The notes under the pieces were generated by a model. The model worked only from the letters and a program-made list of their open reading frames with translations. It searched no databases and was not told where the DNA came from. A stretch of 64,000 nucleotides of DNA. It comes from Dactylonectria macrodidyma. Lineage: Eukaryota > Ascomycota > Sordariomycetes > Hypocreales > Nectriaceae. Shown piece by piece: positions 55,605-64,000 of the stretch. The stretch is taken from the NCBI GenBank assembly GCA_020744425.1, contig JAGMUV010000002.1, positions 310,001 to 374,000 on the forward strand, given 5' to 3'. Every line of letters begins with the position of its first letter. The first letter of the stretch is position 1. A program made the position numbers and the translations under genes.

Positions 55605-58104
55605 CTAAGTGGATTGCCCCAGCCCACTCATCCCAGCCGTTGATGTCCATTGCGTCAAGTCAAAATCCACATCCATCGCAGGGTCCGCGAAGCCTTCTTC
55701 CCACAGCCCAATATCAATCCCCGGGCTTGTGTTTTCATCGTAAAATGGCTCACCCAGGGAGCTATTGTCCACGACTGGGAACGTCAGCCTCTCTCCGTTG
55801 CCATCACTCAGCGCGTAGCCAAGCGGTGCCAGGTTTCCTTGATGGTCTCCGATGCTTACAGGAAGCATGGGGACGAACGAGGGGTGGGCATTGGTGTTCA
55901 TTAAGGAGTTGGCAGAAGAGAGACTGAGTGAGAATGAGTGACGCGATGCATGGACAACTGCTCCTGGCATTGCAGTAGCACGCAAGTTGGCAAGTAGCTC
56001 ATAGCGCGCCCCCATGTGAGTATTGCCACGCTCTCCCATTCCTCGTAGCAAGTCTAACCCAGCATTCATTGCCACTGTGTTGGCCGCGTTTGTTGGGAAC
56101 GTAAGGCACACCATGACAAGGACAATAGTTGCCGAGAAGATGTGCTCTCCATCCATGTAGCCGTAGGTCGCTAGAAAGAGTCTCAGCCAAGGCATCCGTT
56201 AGAAAACAAAAGCGTTGACTTACCAACAAGGTCACGTTGCGCTGCAATAATCATCATGTTGATAGTGTCTTGCGCCGCTCCAATACACATGTCAATGACC
56301 CTCACTGTCGTCTGAGACAAGCCTTCTCTCCAGTCCCATTCCTTCTCGCCAGGATCACTCGTATCCCGGATCCGCTGCAGTCGTTTTTGAACAACGTGGA
56401 ATAGCAGCGGTCTGGCTGTCATATTAATGCACTGATAGTAGTGCGCAAATGTGCTGACACTTTCGCGGCTTATACTCAGCCGCGCAGGGTCAAAACGCAA
56501 CTCGTCTGGAAGATCGCGATTCCACTTGGAGAGTCTGAGTATGATGCCCTGAACTGACGCCATGAGACGATGGCCAGACTTGGGTGTTTCCTTGCTAGCC
56601 TTGCGGTATATGGTCATGTGGATCTCGCCCAGGATACGCGACAGCTGTGTATAGTGGCGAAGAACTATGGCAGGGCAATATTCGGGGTCCTCGGGAAGCC
56701 GTGATGGCAGATCCACGCCGATATCTTCGTCTTGTATGGTGATGGGGTTGCCGGACTTGACCGAGAGGATGCGATCGAGACTATACACGGACCACCAAAC
56801 ACGGCGACGATGTTCTCGAGCGGCGCTGTCCAACGCAGACGCAGAGTCTTGACTATGTGAAAGGCCGGTGGATGTGTTGAAGCCAACTTCTTGATGAAGG
56901 CCCAAGGAAGTAGCCATGCGCAGCGCCATTCCAATGTACAGGAACGCAGCATCGCGACGGTTCATGTTTTGCATGAAATACCCAGCGAGCGCCAGCGTCT
57001 CCACGCACAGCACTGAGCCCTCTTCGTGGGCATCGGGAAGAAGATTCAGAGCGCTCGTAAAGTAGCCAAAGCCCGGAGGTCCGCGAAAGTCGACCCATTG
57101 GTTAACTGAATAGAGCTGGCCAAAGGCAAGAATCACGAGGACTTTTGCATACAAGAGACAGCCGTCTTTGTCTTCCGCGTCGGGGAGTCCGCAGTACGCC
57201 TGGAGCAGCTGCTGGTCAAAAGTCTCTTTCGGATCGGTAAACGCGAAGATGGTGCCGATATAGGTGTATTGGGCTGCGAAGAGCCGTCGGGCAATGTCCA
57301 CGGGAGGGAGCCGAACGTTCATGCCAAAGACGCCTCGCCGCGACGGTAAGGCACCGGGTTCGTAGAAGTTTGGGTTGACATCGAGGCTTCCATCGTCATC
57401 ATGGAGGCCAGATAGCTTGCTGACGCTGCGGAGGAAGTTGTCGGAAGACGCTGGGCCCTTGAAGCCTTGACTTTTGCGTGAGCTGGTGATGGATAGTATC
57501 CGTAGGGGCGGGACGACTTACTCGTCGAGGGTTTATCCACGCTGAGTTGAGTGAAGGGCTCCAGCAACGGATGTTGTCCTTCGAGTATAAAGTCGTCTTC
57601 GTCATCTTCGAGCGAGGTCCGTATTCTGGATGCAGCAGCCTCTTGGGATTGTGACGTGGCCGCTGGATAAACAAGTCGAGTTAGAATCAACAGAACGGGC
57701 CCAAAAATATAGGAAAAAGAAGAAAAAGAAGATCCAGGCGAACAGGGGAGCACATACCATCATGGGCCCTGGCTTTCCGCTCGAGTTCTCTCAAGTAACT
57801 ACCTCTGGTCAGGCCAAAGTTTGCTGTAGGGTAGGCTTCCTGAACTCACGACTCATTGACCAAGATCTTTCTGGCTTCTTCATAAGAACAGTCCATGCCA
57901 TTGTCGCGACATCTCGAACACGTAGGCCTTTCTTTGGAGCAGTACGAACGTCGTTGGCGACAGTGCAGACAGCTAGCGGACCATAGCAAACGTGAGTCTT
58001 GGGCTTTGCGCAGAGAGAAGACAATCGCTCAATCGAACTCACGCAACAGGCCTCGTCGTCGTGCCATCACCAACTTGAGAGGACGGTGTACCCCGCGTCG
58101 TCAT
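55605..58104 (-). CDS. Zn2Cys6 transcription factor
   Basis: ATG at 58104 (MTTRGTPSS). Exon 1 (58104-58043) joins exon 2 (57972-57850) to give the zinc cluster C22-x2-C25-x6-C32-x6-C39-x2-C42-x6-C49 (CLHCRQRRSYC...CSRC). A coiled-coil start follows (SYLRELERKARAH), then an acidic linker (LEDDEDDFILEG), then the fungal-specific domain (LPPVDIARRLFAAQYTYIG, RRRVWWSVYSLDRILSVKSG). The last exon, from about 56171 to 55605, carries ATYGYMDGEHIFSATIVL and a Ser/Asn-rich tail. Introns around 57850-57460 were placed by frame and are less certain. It is divergent from 5-oxoprolinase and upstream of the transporter, a likely local regulator. Confidence 0.87.
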
Positions 58105-58942
58105 GTTGCTTGAAATTTACGCGATTTAATTCTCCAAGTGGAGCTGCGTCTTTTCTACAACAAAACGCGGGGTCTGGTGGGTTCAGAGCCGATTTGATGA
58201 AGCCTTCTCTTTGCTTTGATGAAGCATGAATCGCTAGCAGAATGGGCGGGGGTGGAAGTCCGGCTTTGGGGTTTCGAGGCGGCACGTGGCGTTGAGAGGC
58301 ACAGTGTTTGCACTAGGATGATGACGTTCTAGTTGATTTGGAGACTGGATGAGTGGATGCTACGTAGAGGAGACAGGCTCTCTTTGTACGTCGACCCACC
58401 GAGTGAGTTCATGATAAGGATATTGGACGATTAGAGGTGAGGCTGGATATGATGATATCACACGCGTTTGTGTCTGCTTCTCGTCGATCATTCTCTGCAG
58501 CATCCCGTGTTCTGCCCTCCATCATCGGGAACCTGCACCGACGGCGTGTTCTTGCGTCCTAGACTGCCTCGCCCTTGTAACTATAATAATTACGTACATA
58601 AATAGCCGAGAACCTGGGGGCTGTTTCAACTGATCAGCTCGCGGGGACCCACACCGACGATGGACAGGGATTTCTCCAATCACAACGACTCTTGTCTCTT
58701 CGCGATAAGCCTGGTGGAGCAGCATCTCTGAAGCTTCGTTGGGCGGATGAGGACGGATCGCAATGCTTCCCCGGATGGCGGAGAAAAACCGCAAGACATG
58801 CCTAGCAATTCGATGACATGGATATATATAATCAAGATTCACTTCGTTTTCAAGCTGGTATATCTCACTGTGAATACATGCCTTGCCTTGGTCTGCATCC
58901 ACATCCACCCTCATCTTCATTATTCCTTCTTCCCCCTTCAAG
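58105..58942. promoter_or_regulatory. Divergent promoter of regulator and 5-oxoprolinase
   Basis: 838 bp between divergent starts. A TATATATAA element lies at about 58823-58831, some 115 bp upstream of the 5-oxoprolinase ATG. No ORF here is supported. Confidence 0.55.
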
Positions 58943-61900
58943 ATGACGGTCAAGTCTCATCGCATCAGAATCTCCATCGACCGGGGCGGCACATTCACCG
59001 ATGTCCACGCGGCGGTGCCCGGTCGGGACGATATCATCCTCAAGCTGCTGTCCGTCGACCCAGCCAACTACAAAGATGCGCCCACAGAGGGCATCCGGAG
59101 GATCCTCGAATTGGTGACGGGCCAGCAGCTACAGCGAGGGCAGCTCTTAGATCTGTTCCACGTCGAGTCGATCCGCATGGGAACGACAGTCGCTACCAAT
59201 GCCCTTCTTGAGCGCAAGGGCGAGCGCGTGGCCTTGGTCACTACAAAGGGATTCCGCGATCTCCTCGCCATTGGCAACCAGTCGCGGCCGAATATCTTTG
59301 ATCTTTCTATTACTCGTCCAGAAGTTCTCTTTGACAGTGTTGTCGAGGTTGACGAGCGCATCACAATGGAAGACTACACCGAAGACCCGGCATCATCAAA
59401 GACAATTCCCAACCCTGAAGATACTGAGCTCGTATCAGCCATTACCGGAGAGACGATTCGCGTGCTCAAAAGACCAGATCTGTCTACTGTGAAAGGTCAA
59501 CTTGAGCAGCTGTGGCAAGATGGGTTTCGCTCCATCGCCATCGTCTTTATTCACTCCTACGCACACCCCGACCACGAACTTTTAGTCGGTCACCTCGCTC
59601 AAGAGATGGGCTTCTCGGCCACATTATCCTCCGAGGTGCAGCCCATGATAAACGTCGTGCCGCGTGGCATGTCCGCTGTGGCCGACGCCTACTTAACGCC
59701 CATCATCCGGCAGTACATTAATTCCATCTCAGCCAACTTCAACGGGGGCTTTTCTTCAGCAGCGACCAGAATCGAGTTCATGCAGTCTGACGGTGGTCTC
59801 GTCGATTACCGCAAGTTTAGCGGTCTCAAGGCCATTCTCTCCGGTCCTGCTGGAGGAGTCGTTGGCTACGCCCAAACGTCGTGGGATGAAGAGGAGCGGT
59901 GTCCCATTATCGGCTTTGACATGGGCGGCACCTCGACAGATGTTTCCCGATATGCAGGCGTTTACGATCACGTCTTTGAGACCACAACGGCTGGAATCGC
60001 GATTCAATCACCGCAGCTTGACATTCACACCGTTGCTGCTGGCGGCGGCTCAGTTTTGGCATGGAAGAATGGACTGTTCAACGTGGGACCCGAATCAGCA
60101 TCGGCACACCCTGGGCCTGCCTGCTACAGAAAAGGCGGCCCGTTGACTGTGACAGATGCGAACCTCTTCCTCGGAAGGCTTCTACCCGAGTATTTCCCCA
60201 AAGTCTTCGGACCCAAGGAAAACGAGCCGTTAAATCGGGATGTCGTCCAGGCCAAGTTCACCGAGTTGACTGATGTCATCAACCAAGACCGAAAACTCGA
60301 CGGCCTGACCCTGTTCTCGCCAGAAGAAGTCGCCCTGGGATTCCTCAAAGTCGCCAACGAGGGCATGGCCGGCCCTATCAGGTCTCTTACTGAAGCTCGA
60401 GGCTACGAAGCGGCCGATCACCACCTCGCCTGTTTTGGAGGTGCAGGCGGCCAGCATGCTTGCTCCGTTGCCTCGGTCTTGGGCATTTCCCGCATCATTA
60501 TTCATAAGTACTCGTCTATTCTCTCTGCCTACGGCATGTCTCTCGCAGATGTCGTGCACGAGATCCAGCGGCCAGCTGCCATTACCTATTCCCAAGACAC
60601 GGCAGAATCGATCCGCGAGCAGCTGGAGGATCTTGCCTCGCAAGCTACCCTCGAATTGGTAGACCAAGGCTTCGCTCCCGATCGCATTTCTTACGACGCC
60701 TACCTCAACATGAGATACGCCGGCTCCAGCAGCTCCCTCATGATCCTCAAGGGCGCCGATTGGGACTTCCGACGCGAGTTCGAGGACGCCCACAAGCGAG
60801 GATTCGGCTTCCACTTTCCCGAAAAGGCCATCATTGTTGACGACGTCCGCATCCGAGCGACTGGACTCGCGCGGCCCAAGGAAGCCAAGAGTCCCTTTGC
60901 CCAGATGAGGGAAATCCAGGACTTAGTGATGCCTCCTGCGCGACCCAGCGGGACAAGTCTTGTGTACTTTGAGGGACATGGTCACTTGAACACGCCCATT
61001 TACGAGCTCAAGGGCATCAAGGTTGGAACGCGCATTTTTGGACCAGCAATGGTCATTGACAATACGCAAACGATCCTGGTCACACCGGGCGTTACAGCGA
61101 CTACTCTAGAGAGCTATGTCATCATCGACGGCGTTCTAAGTGATGGTGCTAAGGCCCAGACCACTACAGAAGAGTTTAGTCCAATCCAGCTCACCGTCTT
61201 CGGACATCGATTCATGTCCATCGCCGAGCAGATGGGCCGCACACTGCAAAAGACTGCTGTGTCGACGAACATCAAGGAACGCCTAGACTTTTCTTGTGCC
61301 ATCTTCAGCCCTGATGGTGGTCTAGTTGCCAACGCACCTCATGTCCCCGTGCATCTTGGGTCTATGCAGTTTGCAGTTCAATATCAGCACAAGCTGTGGC
61401 AGGGTCGCCTTCGAGATGGAGATGTACTCGTATCGAATCATCCTTCTTGTGGTGGCACACACTTGCCAGACATTACAGTCATCACTCCAGTCTTTGAAGG
61501 AGGCGAGATTACCTTCTACGTCGCCTCGCGAGGCCATCATTCGGATATCGGTGGTATCCTCCCCGGATCCATGCCGCCAACATCATCCGCCCTTTGGCAA
61601 GAAGGCGCTTCCATCGAATCAACCAAGCTCGTGACCGAAGGCCGGTTCGACGAAGACGAAGTCCGCAGACTCCTTCTAGAAGAGCCCGCAAAGTACGAAG
61701 GCTGCTCCGGCACTAGGAGGCTGCAGGACAACATTTCGGATCTCAAGGCGCAGATTGCGGCCAACGCCAAGGGTATCTTCCTAATCAAGGCCTTGATTGC
61801 GGAGTTTGGCCTTGCTTGTGTCCACAGATACATGTATGCTATCCAGCACACCGCTGAGGATGCCGTGCGTGCGTTGTTGCGGTCTACAGTTGAGAAATTT

Positions 61901-62785
61901 GGTCCTGAGCCTCTTACTGCCGTTGACTACATGGATGATGGAACCCCGATCAAACTCAAGATTACCATTGCAGATGACGGCTCTGCCGTGTTCGACTTTG
62001 ACGGCACAGGACCTCAAGTGCTGGGCAACACGAACGCCCCAATTGCCATAACGCACTCGGCCATCATCTACTGCCTCCGTGGCCTCATCTCATCCTCCAT
62101 CCCTCTTAACCAAGGCTGCCTCACCCCTATCGACATCAAGATCCCAGCCGGCACCATCCTCAACCCCAGCGCAGGCCTCGCTGTCGTCGGCGGCAACGTC
62201 CTCACATCGCAGCGCGTCACCGACGTCGTCCTCAAGGCCTTCCGAGCCTGTGCGGCCAGCCAAGGCTGCTGCAACAACCTGACCTTTGGAGCTGGTGGAA
62301 AGGATCCCATCACAGGAGAGCATAAAGACGGCTTCGGCTACTACGAGACCATTGCCGGCGGAGCAGGCGCTGGGCCAACGTGGGCTGGCCAGAGCGGTGT
62401 TCACACGCACATGACCAACACGCGCATCACGGATCCTGAAGTCTTTGAGAAGCGATATCCCTGTATTCTGCGCCGCTTTGAGCTGAGAAAGGACTCGGGA
62501 GGTAAGGGAAAGAACAACGGCGGCGACGGAACCATTCGAGAGATTGAGTTCCGAGTCCCCGTGCAGTGCTCCATCCTTAGCGAGCGAAGAAGCCGTCAGC
62601 CCTACGGAATGGAGGGCGGTGGCGATGGCAAGGCCGGCCTGAACAAGGTCATCATCGATGATAAGATGACGGGGGGGAAGAGAGTCGTCAACTTGGGTGC
62701 AAAGGCCACGACCAAGCTTCTTCCGGGAGAGAGAGTTATTGTAGAGTCACCTGGTGGTGGTGCATGGGGACAGGAGGAAGAGTGA
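58943..62785 (+). CDS. OXP1: 5-oxoprolinase (ATP-hydrolysing)
   Basis: Single exon, 1280 residues, the usual length of eukaryotic 5-oxoprolinase. It converts 5-oxo-L-proline (pyroglutamate) plus ATP and water to L-glutamate, a step of the gamma-glutamyl (glutathione) cycle, in the cytosol. The N-terminal hydantoinase-A half has ISIDRGGTFTDVHA, RMGTTVATNALLERKGER, PIIGFDMGGTSTDVSRY and HTVAAGGGSVLAWKNG. The C-terminal hydantoinase-B half begins about residue 750 with FGHRFMSIAEQMGRTLQKTA, followed by HVPVHLGSMQ, LVSNHPSCGGTHLPDIT and SRGHHSDIGG. The start MTVKSHRIRIS at 58943 is preferred; an upstream in-frame extension begins at TTG. It is divergent from a Zn2Cys6 regulator and close to an ACS-family transporter. 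Confidence 0.95.
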   Translation: MTVKSHRIRISIDRGGTFTDVHAAVPGRDDIILKLLSVDPANYKDAPTEGIRRILELVTGQQLQRGQLLDLFHVESIRMGTTVATNALLERKGERVALVTTKGFRDLLAIGNQSRPNIFDLSITRPEVLFDSVVEVDERITMEDYTEDPASSKTIPNPEDTELVSAITGETIRVLKRPDLSTVKGQLEQLWQDGFRSIAIVFIHSYAHPDHELLVGHLAQEMGFSATLSSEVQPMINVVPRGMSAVADAYLTPIIRQYINSISANFNGGFSSAATRIEFMQSDGGLVDYRKFSGLKAILSGPAGGVVGYAQTSWDEEERCPIIGFDMGGTSTDVSRYAGVYDHVFETTTAGIAIQSPQLDIHTVAAGGGSVLAWKNGLFNVGPESASAHPGPACYRKGGPLTVTDANLFLGRLLPEYFPKVFGPKENEPLNRDVVQAKFTELTDVINQDRKLDGLTLFSPEEVALGFLKVANEGMAGPIRSLTEARGYEAADHHLACFGGAGGQHACSVASVLGISRIIIHKYSSILSAYGMSLADVVHEIQRPAAITYSQDTAESIREQLEDLASQATLELVDQGFAPDRISYDAYLNMRYAGSSSSLMILKGADWDFRREFEDAHKRGFGFHFPEKAIIVDDVRIRATGLARPKEAKSPFAQMREIQDLVMPPARPSGTSLVYFEGHGHLNTPIYELKGIKVGTRIFGPAMVIDNTQTILVTPGVTATTLESYVIIDGVLSDGAKAQTTTEEFSPIQLTVFGHRFMSIAEQMGRTLQKTAVSTNIKERLDFSCAIFSPDGGLVANAPHVPVHLGSMQFAVQYQHKLWQGRLRDGDVLVSNHPSCGGTHLPDITVITPVFEGGEITFYVASRGHHSDIGGILPGSMPPTSSALWQEGASIESTKLVTEGRFDEDEVRRLLLEEPAKYEGCSGTRRLQDNISDLKAQIAANAKGIFLIKALIAEFGLACVHRYMYAIQHTAEDAVRALLRSTVEKFGPEPLTAVDYMDDGTPIKLKITIADDGSAVFDFDGTGPQVLGNTNAPIAITHSAIIYCLRGLISSSIPLNQGCLTPIDIKIPAGTILNPSAGLAVVGGNVLTSQRVTDVVLKAFRACAASQGCCNNLTFGAGGKDPITGEHKDGFGYYETIAGGAGAGPTWAGQSGVHTHMTNTRITDPEVFEKRYPCILRRFELRKDSGGKGKNNGGDGTIREIEFRVPVQCSILSERRSRQPYGMEGGGDGKAGLNKVIIDDKMTGGKRVVNLGAKATTKLLPGERVIVESPGGGAWGQEEE

Positions 62786-62934
62786 AATTGTAACATTAGA
62801 AACAGAATGACTTAGAGTTCGTATTATTCATTGCATCTTTCACGTGGATTTTCTTAAGGCCGTGAGGTTCCGTTTTGGGGGTGGCATGTCCGTAGTGTGA
62901 TGTGGTATCGTTGCTAAGATTAGCAGCTACATCG

Positions 62935-63330
62935 TCACCTTTCCCGGGATGACATTTTCCCAATCACCGCTGCCCAATCCAACACGGTAAACAGCAAATC
63001 TAAAACCGTTATTCCGTCTAATCCCTTGCCCATGATCCATCTGTTAGCTCGAAGCCCAGTCGAAAAGTTCATAAACGCCTGCGAGAAATTGGCGAGGCCG
63101 AGAACTAGCAGCGTCATTGTATCCAGCGGAGCGTCTCCTTCCGCAGACCCCGTCGAGAAATATTTAGACGGCCAGATCAAGTTGTAAAGCCTGACAAAGG
63201 ACAACAGAGCGAGGGAGCTGTTCATGGCACCGAGGTAGCCCATGATGTCGTGATGCCACAGATCCCCTTCCGCCAACCTGCTAACAGTGACATCGCTGCT
63301 TTGCTTGCGTTTTGAGAGCCTGCGCATCAT
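62935..63330 (-). CDS. Small predicted membrane protein
   Basis: 131-codon ORF beginning MMRRLSKRKQSS. A basic N-terminus is followed by about three hydrophobic segments (GYLGAMNSSLALLSFVRLYN, LDTMTLLVLGLANFSQAFM, ITVLDLLFTVLDWAAVIG), suggesting a small membrane protein with the N-terminus in the cytosol. No named family recognised. The regular periodicity and the lack of stops support coding. It is convergent with 5-oxoprolinase, only about 150 bp away. Confidence 0.65.
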   Translation of the reverse strand: MMRRLSKRKQSSDVTVSRLAEGDLWHHDIMGYLGAMNSSLALLSFVRLYNLIWPSKYFSTGSAEGDAPLDTMTLLVLGLANFSQAFMNFSTGLRANRWIMGKGLDGITVLDLLFTVLDWAAVIGKMSSRER

Positions 63331-64000
63331 GGCCGGTTGGCGAAAGCAAAAACAAATGAAGGCGCTGTTTAGATGTTGGCATGGAAACTCTACGGTCTTG
63401 GGAGACGACCACGTTTAACTCACCTGGTGAGCCATAGCTAAAAAGACAAGCCCGTAGTGTCAGCGTGAAAGCACGTCTAGATTAATGTGGAATACGAAAT
63501 GATAAAACTAACCCCATTCCCAGTATATAAGATCTTCAGACCCTTCGAATCAGAGAGAGAGGCAAACATGCTGGGCGGTTCTGGGTCGAAATTTCGAAGC
63601 AATGCATCGCCCTGTCAATGCACAATCCGTAGTCAATAGACTTTTGCATGAATCTTCATTTAAAAAAGCCTCAGTCTCCTTAGCATCAATATTTACCTCG
63701 GCATACCCCTCAATTAACCCATTTTCACATCTCACGTTAGATTTATACGCATTGGGTGTGGTCGTCGATCCTTGTCCGTGTTCCTGTCTACGCCGGGCCA
63801 CAAACCCTCAAGTAAGACCAACCACCCAAACAAGTATCTACTTTATCAGTAGGCCTTCCTTTTAAAATAGTGTTTATTACGACTTTTCTATCGCGTACCG
63901 TACCTGTGATTATTACCCTGTACTAAACAACCTTTTGGAGAGTTGGCCAAGGGATGGGATTCACAGCGCATTCCGTACAAGACTTAAGGAATGTCACTTG
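63331..64000. other. Intergenic region at right edge
   Basis: 670 bp. Short ORFs on both strands near 63550-63865 have no recognisable features. Probably promoter sequence of the small membrane protein and flank of the next gene. Confidence 0.4.

Noticed and set aside
1..64000. tRNA, rRNA, CRISPR array or secondary-metabolite core enzyme
   Set aside because: No tRNA arms, rRNA-like sequence, spaced repeat array, PKS, NRPS or terpene synthase frame was seen on either strand.

Overview
The window is chromosomal DNA of a filamentous ascomycete, most likely a Sordariomycete (Hypocreales/Glomerellales type). The evidence is short 44-110 bp GT-AG introns with CTNAC branch points, Zn2Cys6 regulators, a HET-domain relict, a LaeA-like methyltransferase, NmrA and APH proteins, and a Ty1/copia element. 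Species cannot be fixed from the sequence. No tRNA, rRNA or CRISPR was seen.

Region 1 (1-15705) looks like an aromatic catabolic cluster. A Zn2Cys6 regulator cut by the left edge is followed by a fumarylpyruvate-hydrolase-type FAH protein, a salicylate-hydroxylase-type FAD monooxygenase, gentisate 1,2-dioxygenase, a salicylaldehyde/vanillin-type aldehyde dehydrogenase, a DHA1 transporter and a CAO-1-like stilbene/carotenoid cleavage dioxygenase. Read together: cleavage of a stilbene to aromatic aldehydes, oxidation to hydroxybenzoates, ring hydroxylation to gentisate, ring opening and hydrolysis. A related TCGGG-rich motif lies upstream of each enzyme or transporter gene, which suggests one regulon. 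A maleylpyruvate isomerase is not in the window.

Region 2 (16618-25253) has a hemerythrin-like protein, a HET-domain pseudogene with several independent lesions, a large C2H2 plus TALE-homeodomain factor and an APH-type kinase-like protein. Region 3 (25603-36592) is shaped by a young copia family. An intact 5766-bp element with identical 251-bp LTRs and a GCAAA duplication sits inside a 44-bp intron of a LaeA-like methyltransferase gene. A solo LTR of the same family lies 3.9 kb away. An NmrA-like and a GNAT gene lie between them. Region 4 (36593-40745) is gene-poor, with one ORF and one three-exon orphan gene.

Region 5 (40746-48808) groups a sugar transporter, a Zn2Cys6 regulator, a short-chain dehydrogenase and an L-arabinitol/polyol dehydrogenase, probably a pentose or polyol utilisation group. 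Region 6 (50932-63330) has a multi-pass membrane protein, then an allantoate-permease-type transporter, a Zn2Cys6 regulator and a divergent 5-oxoprolinase, which may form a pyroglutamate uptake-and-use unit, and last a small membrane protein. Exon limits were placed by eye from frame and splice signals and should be treated as models.
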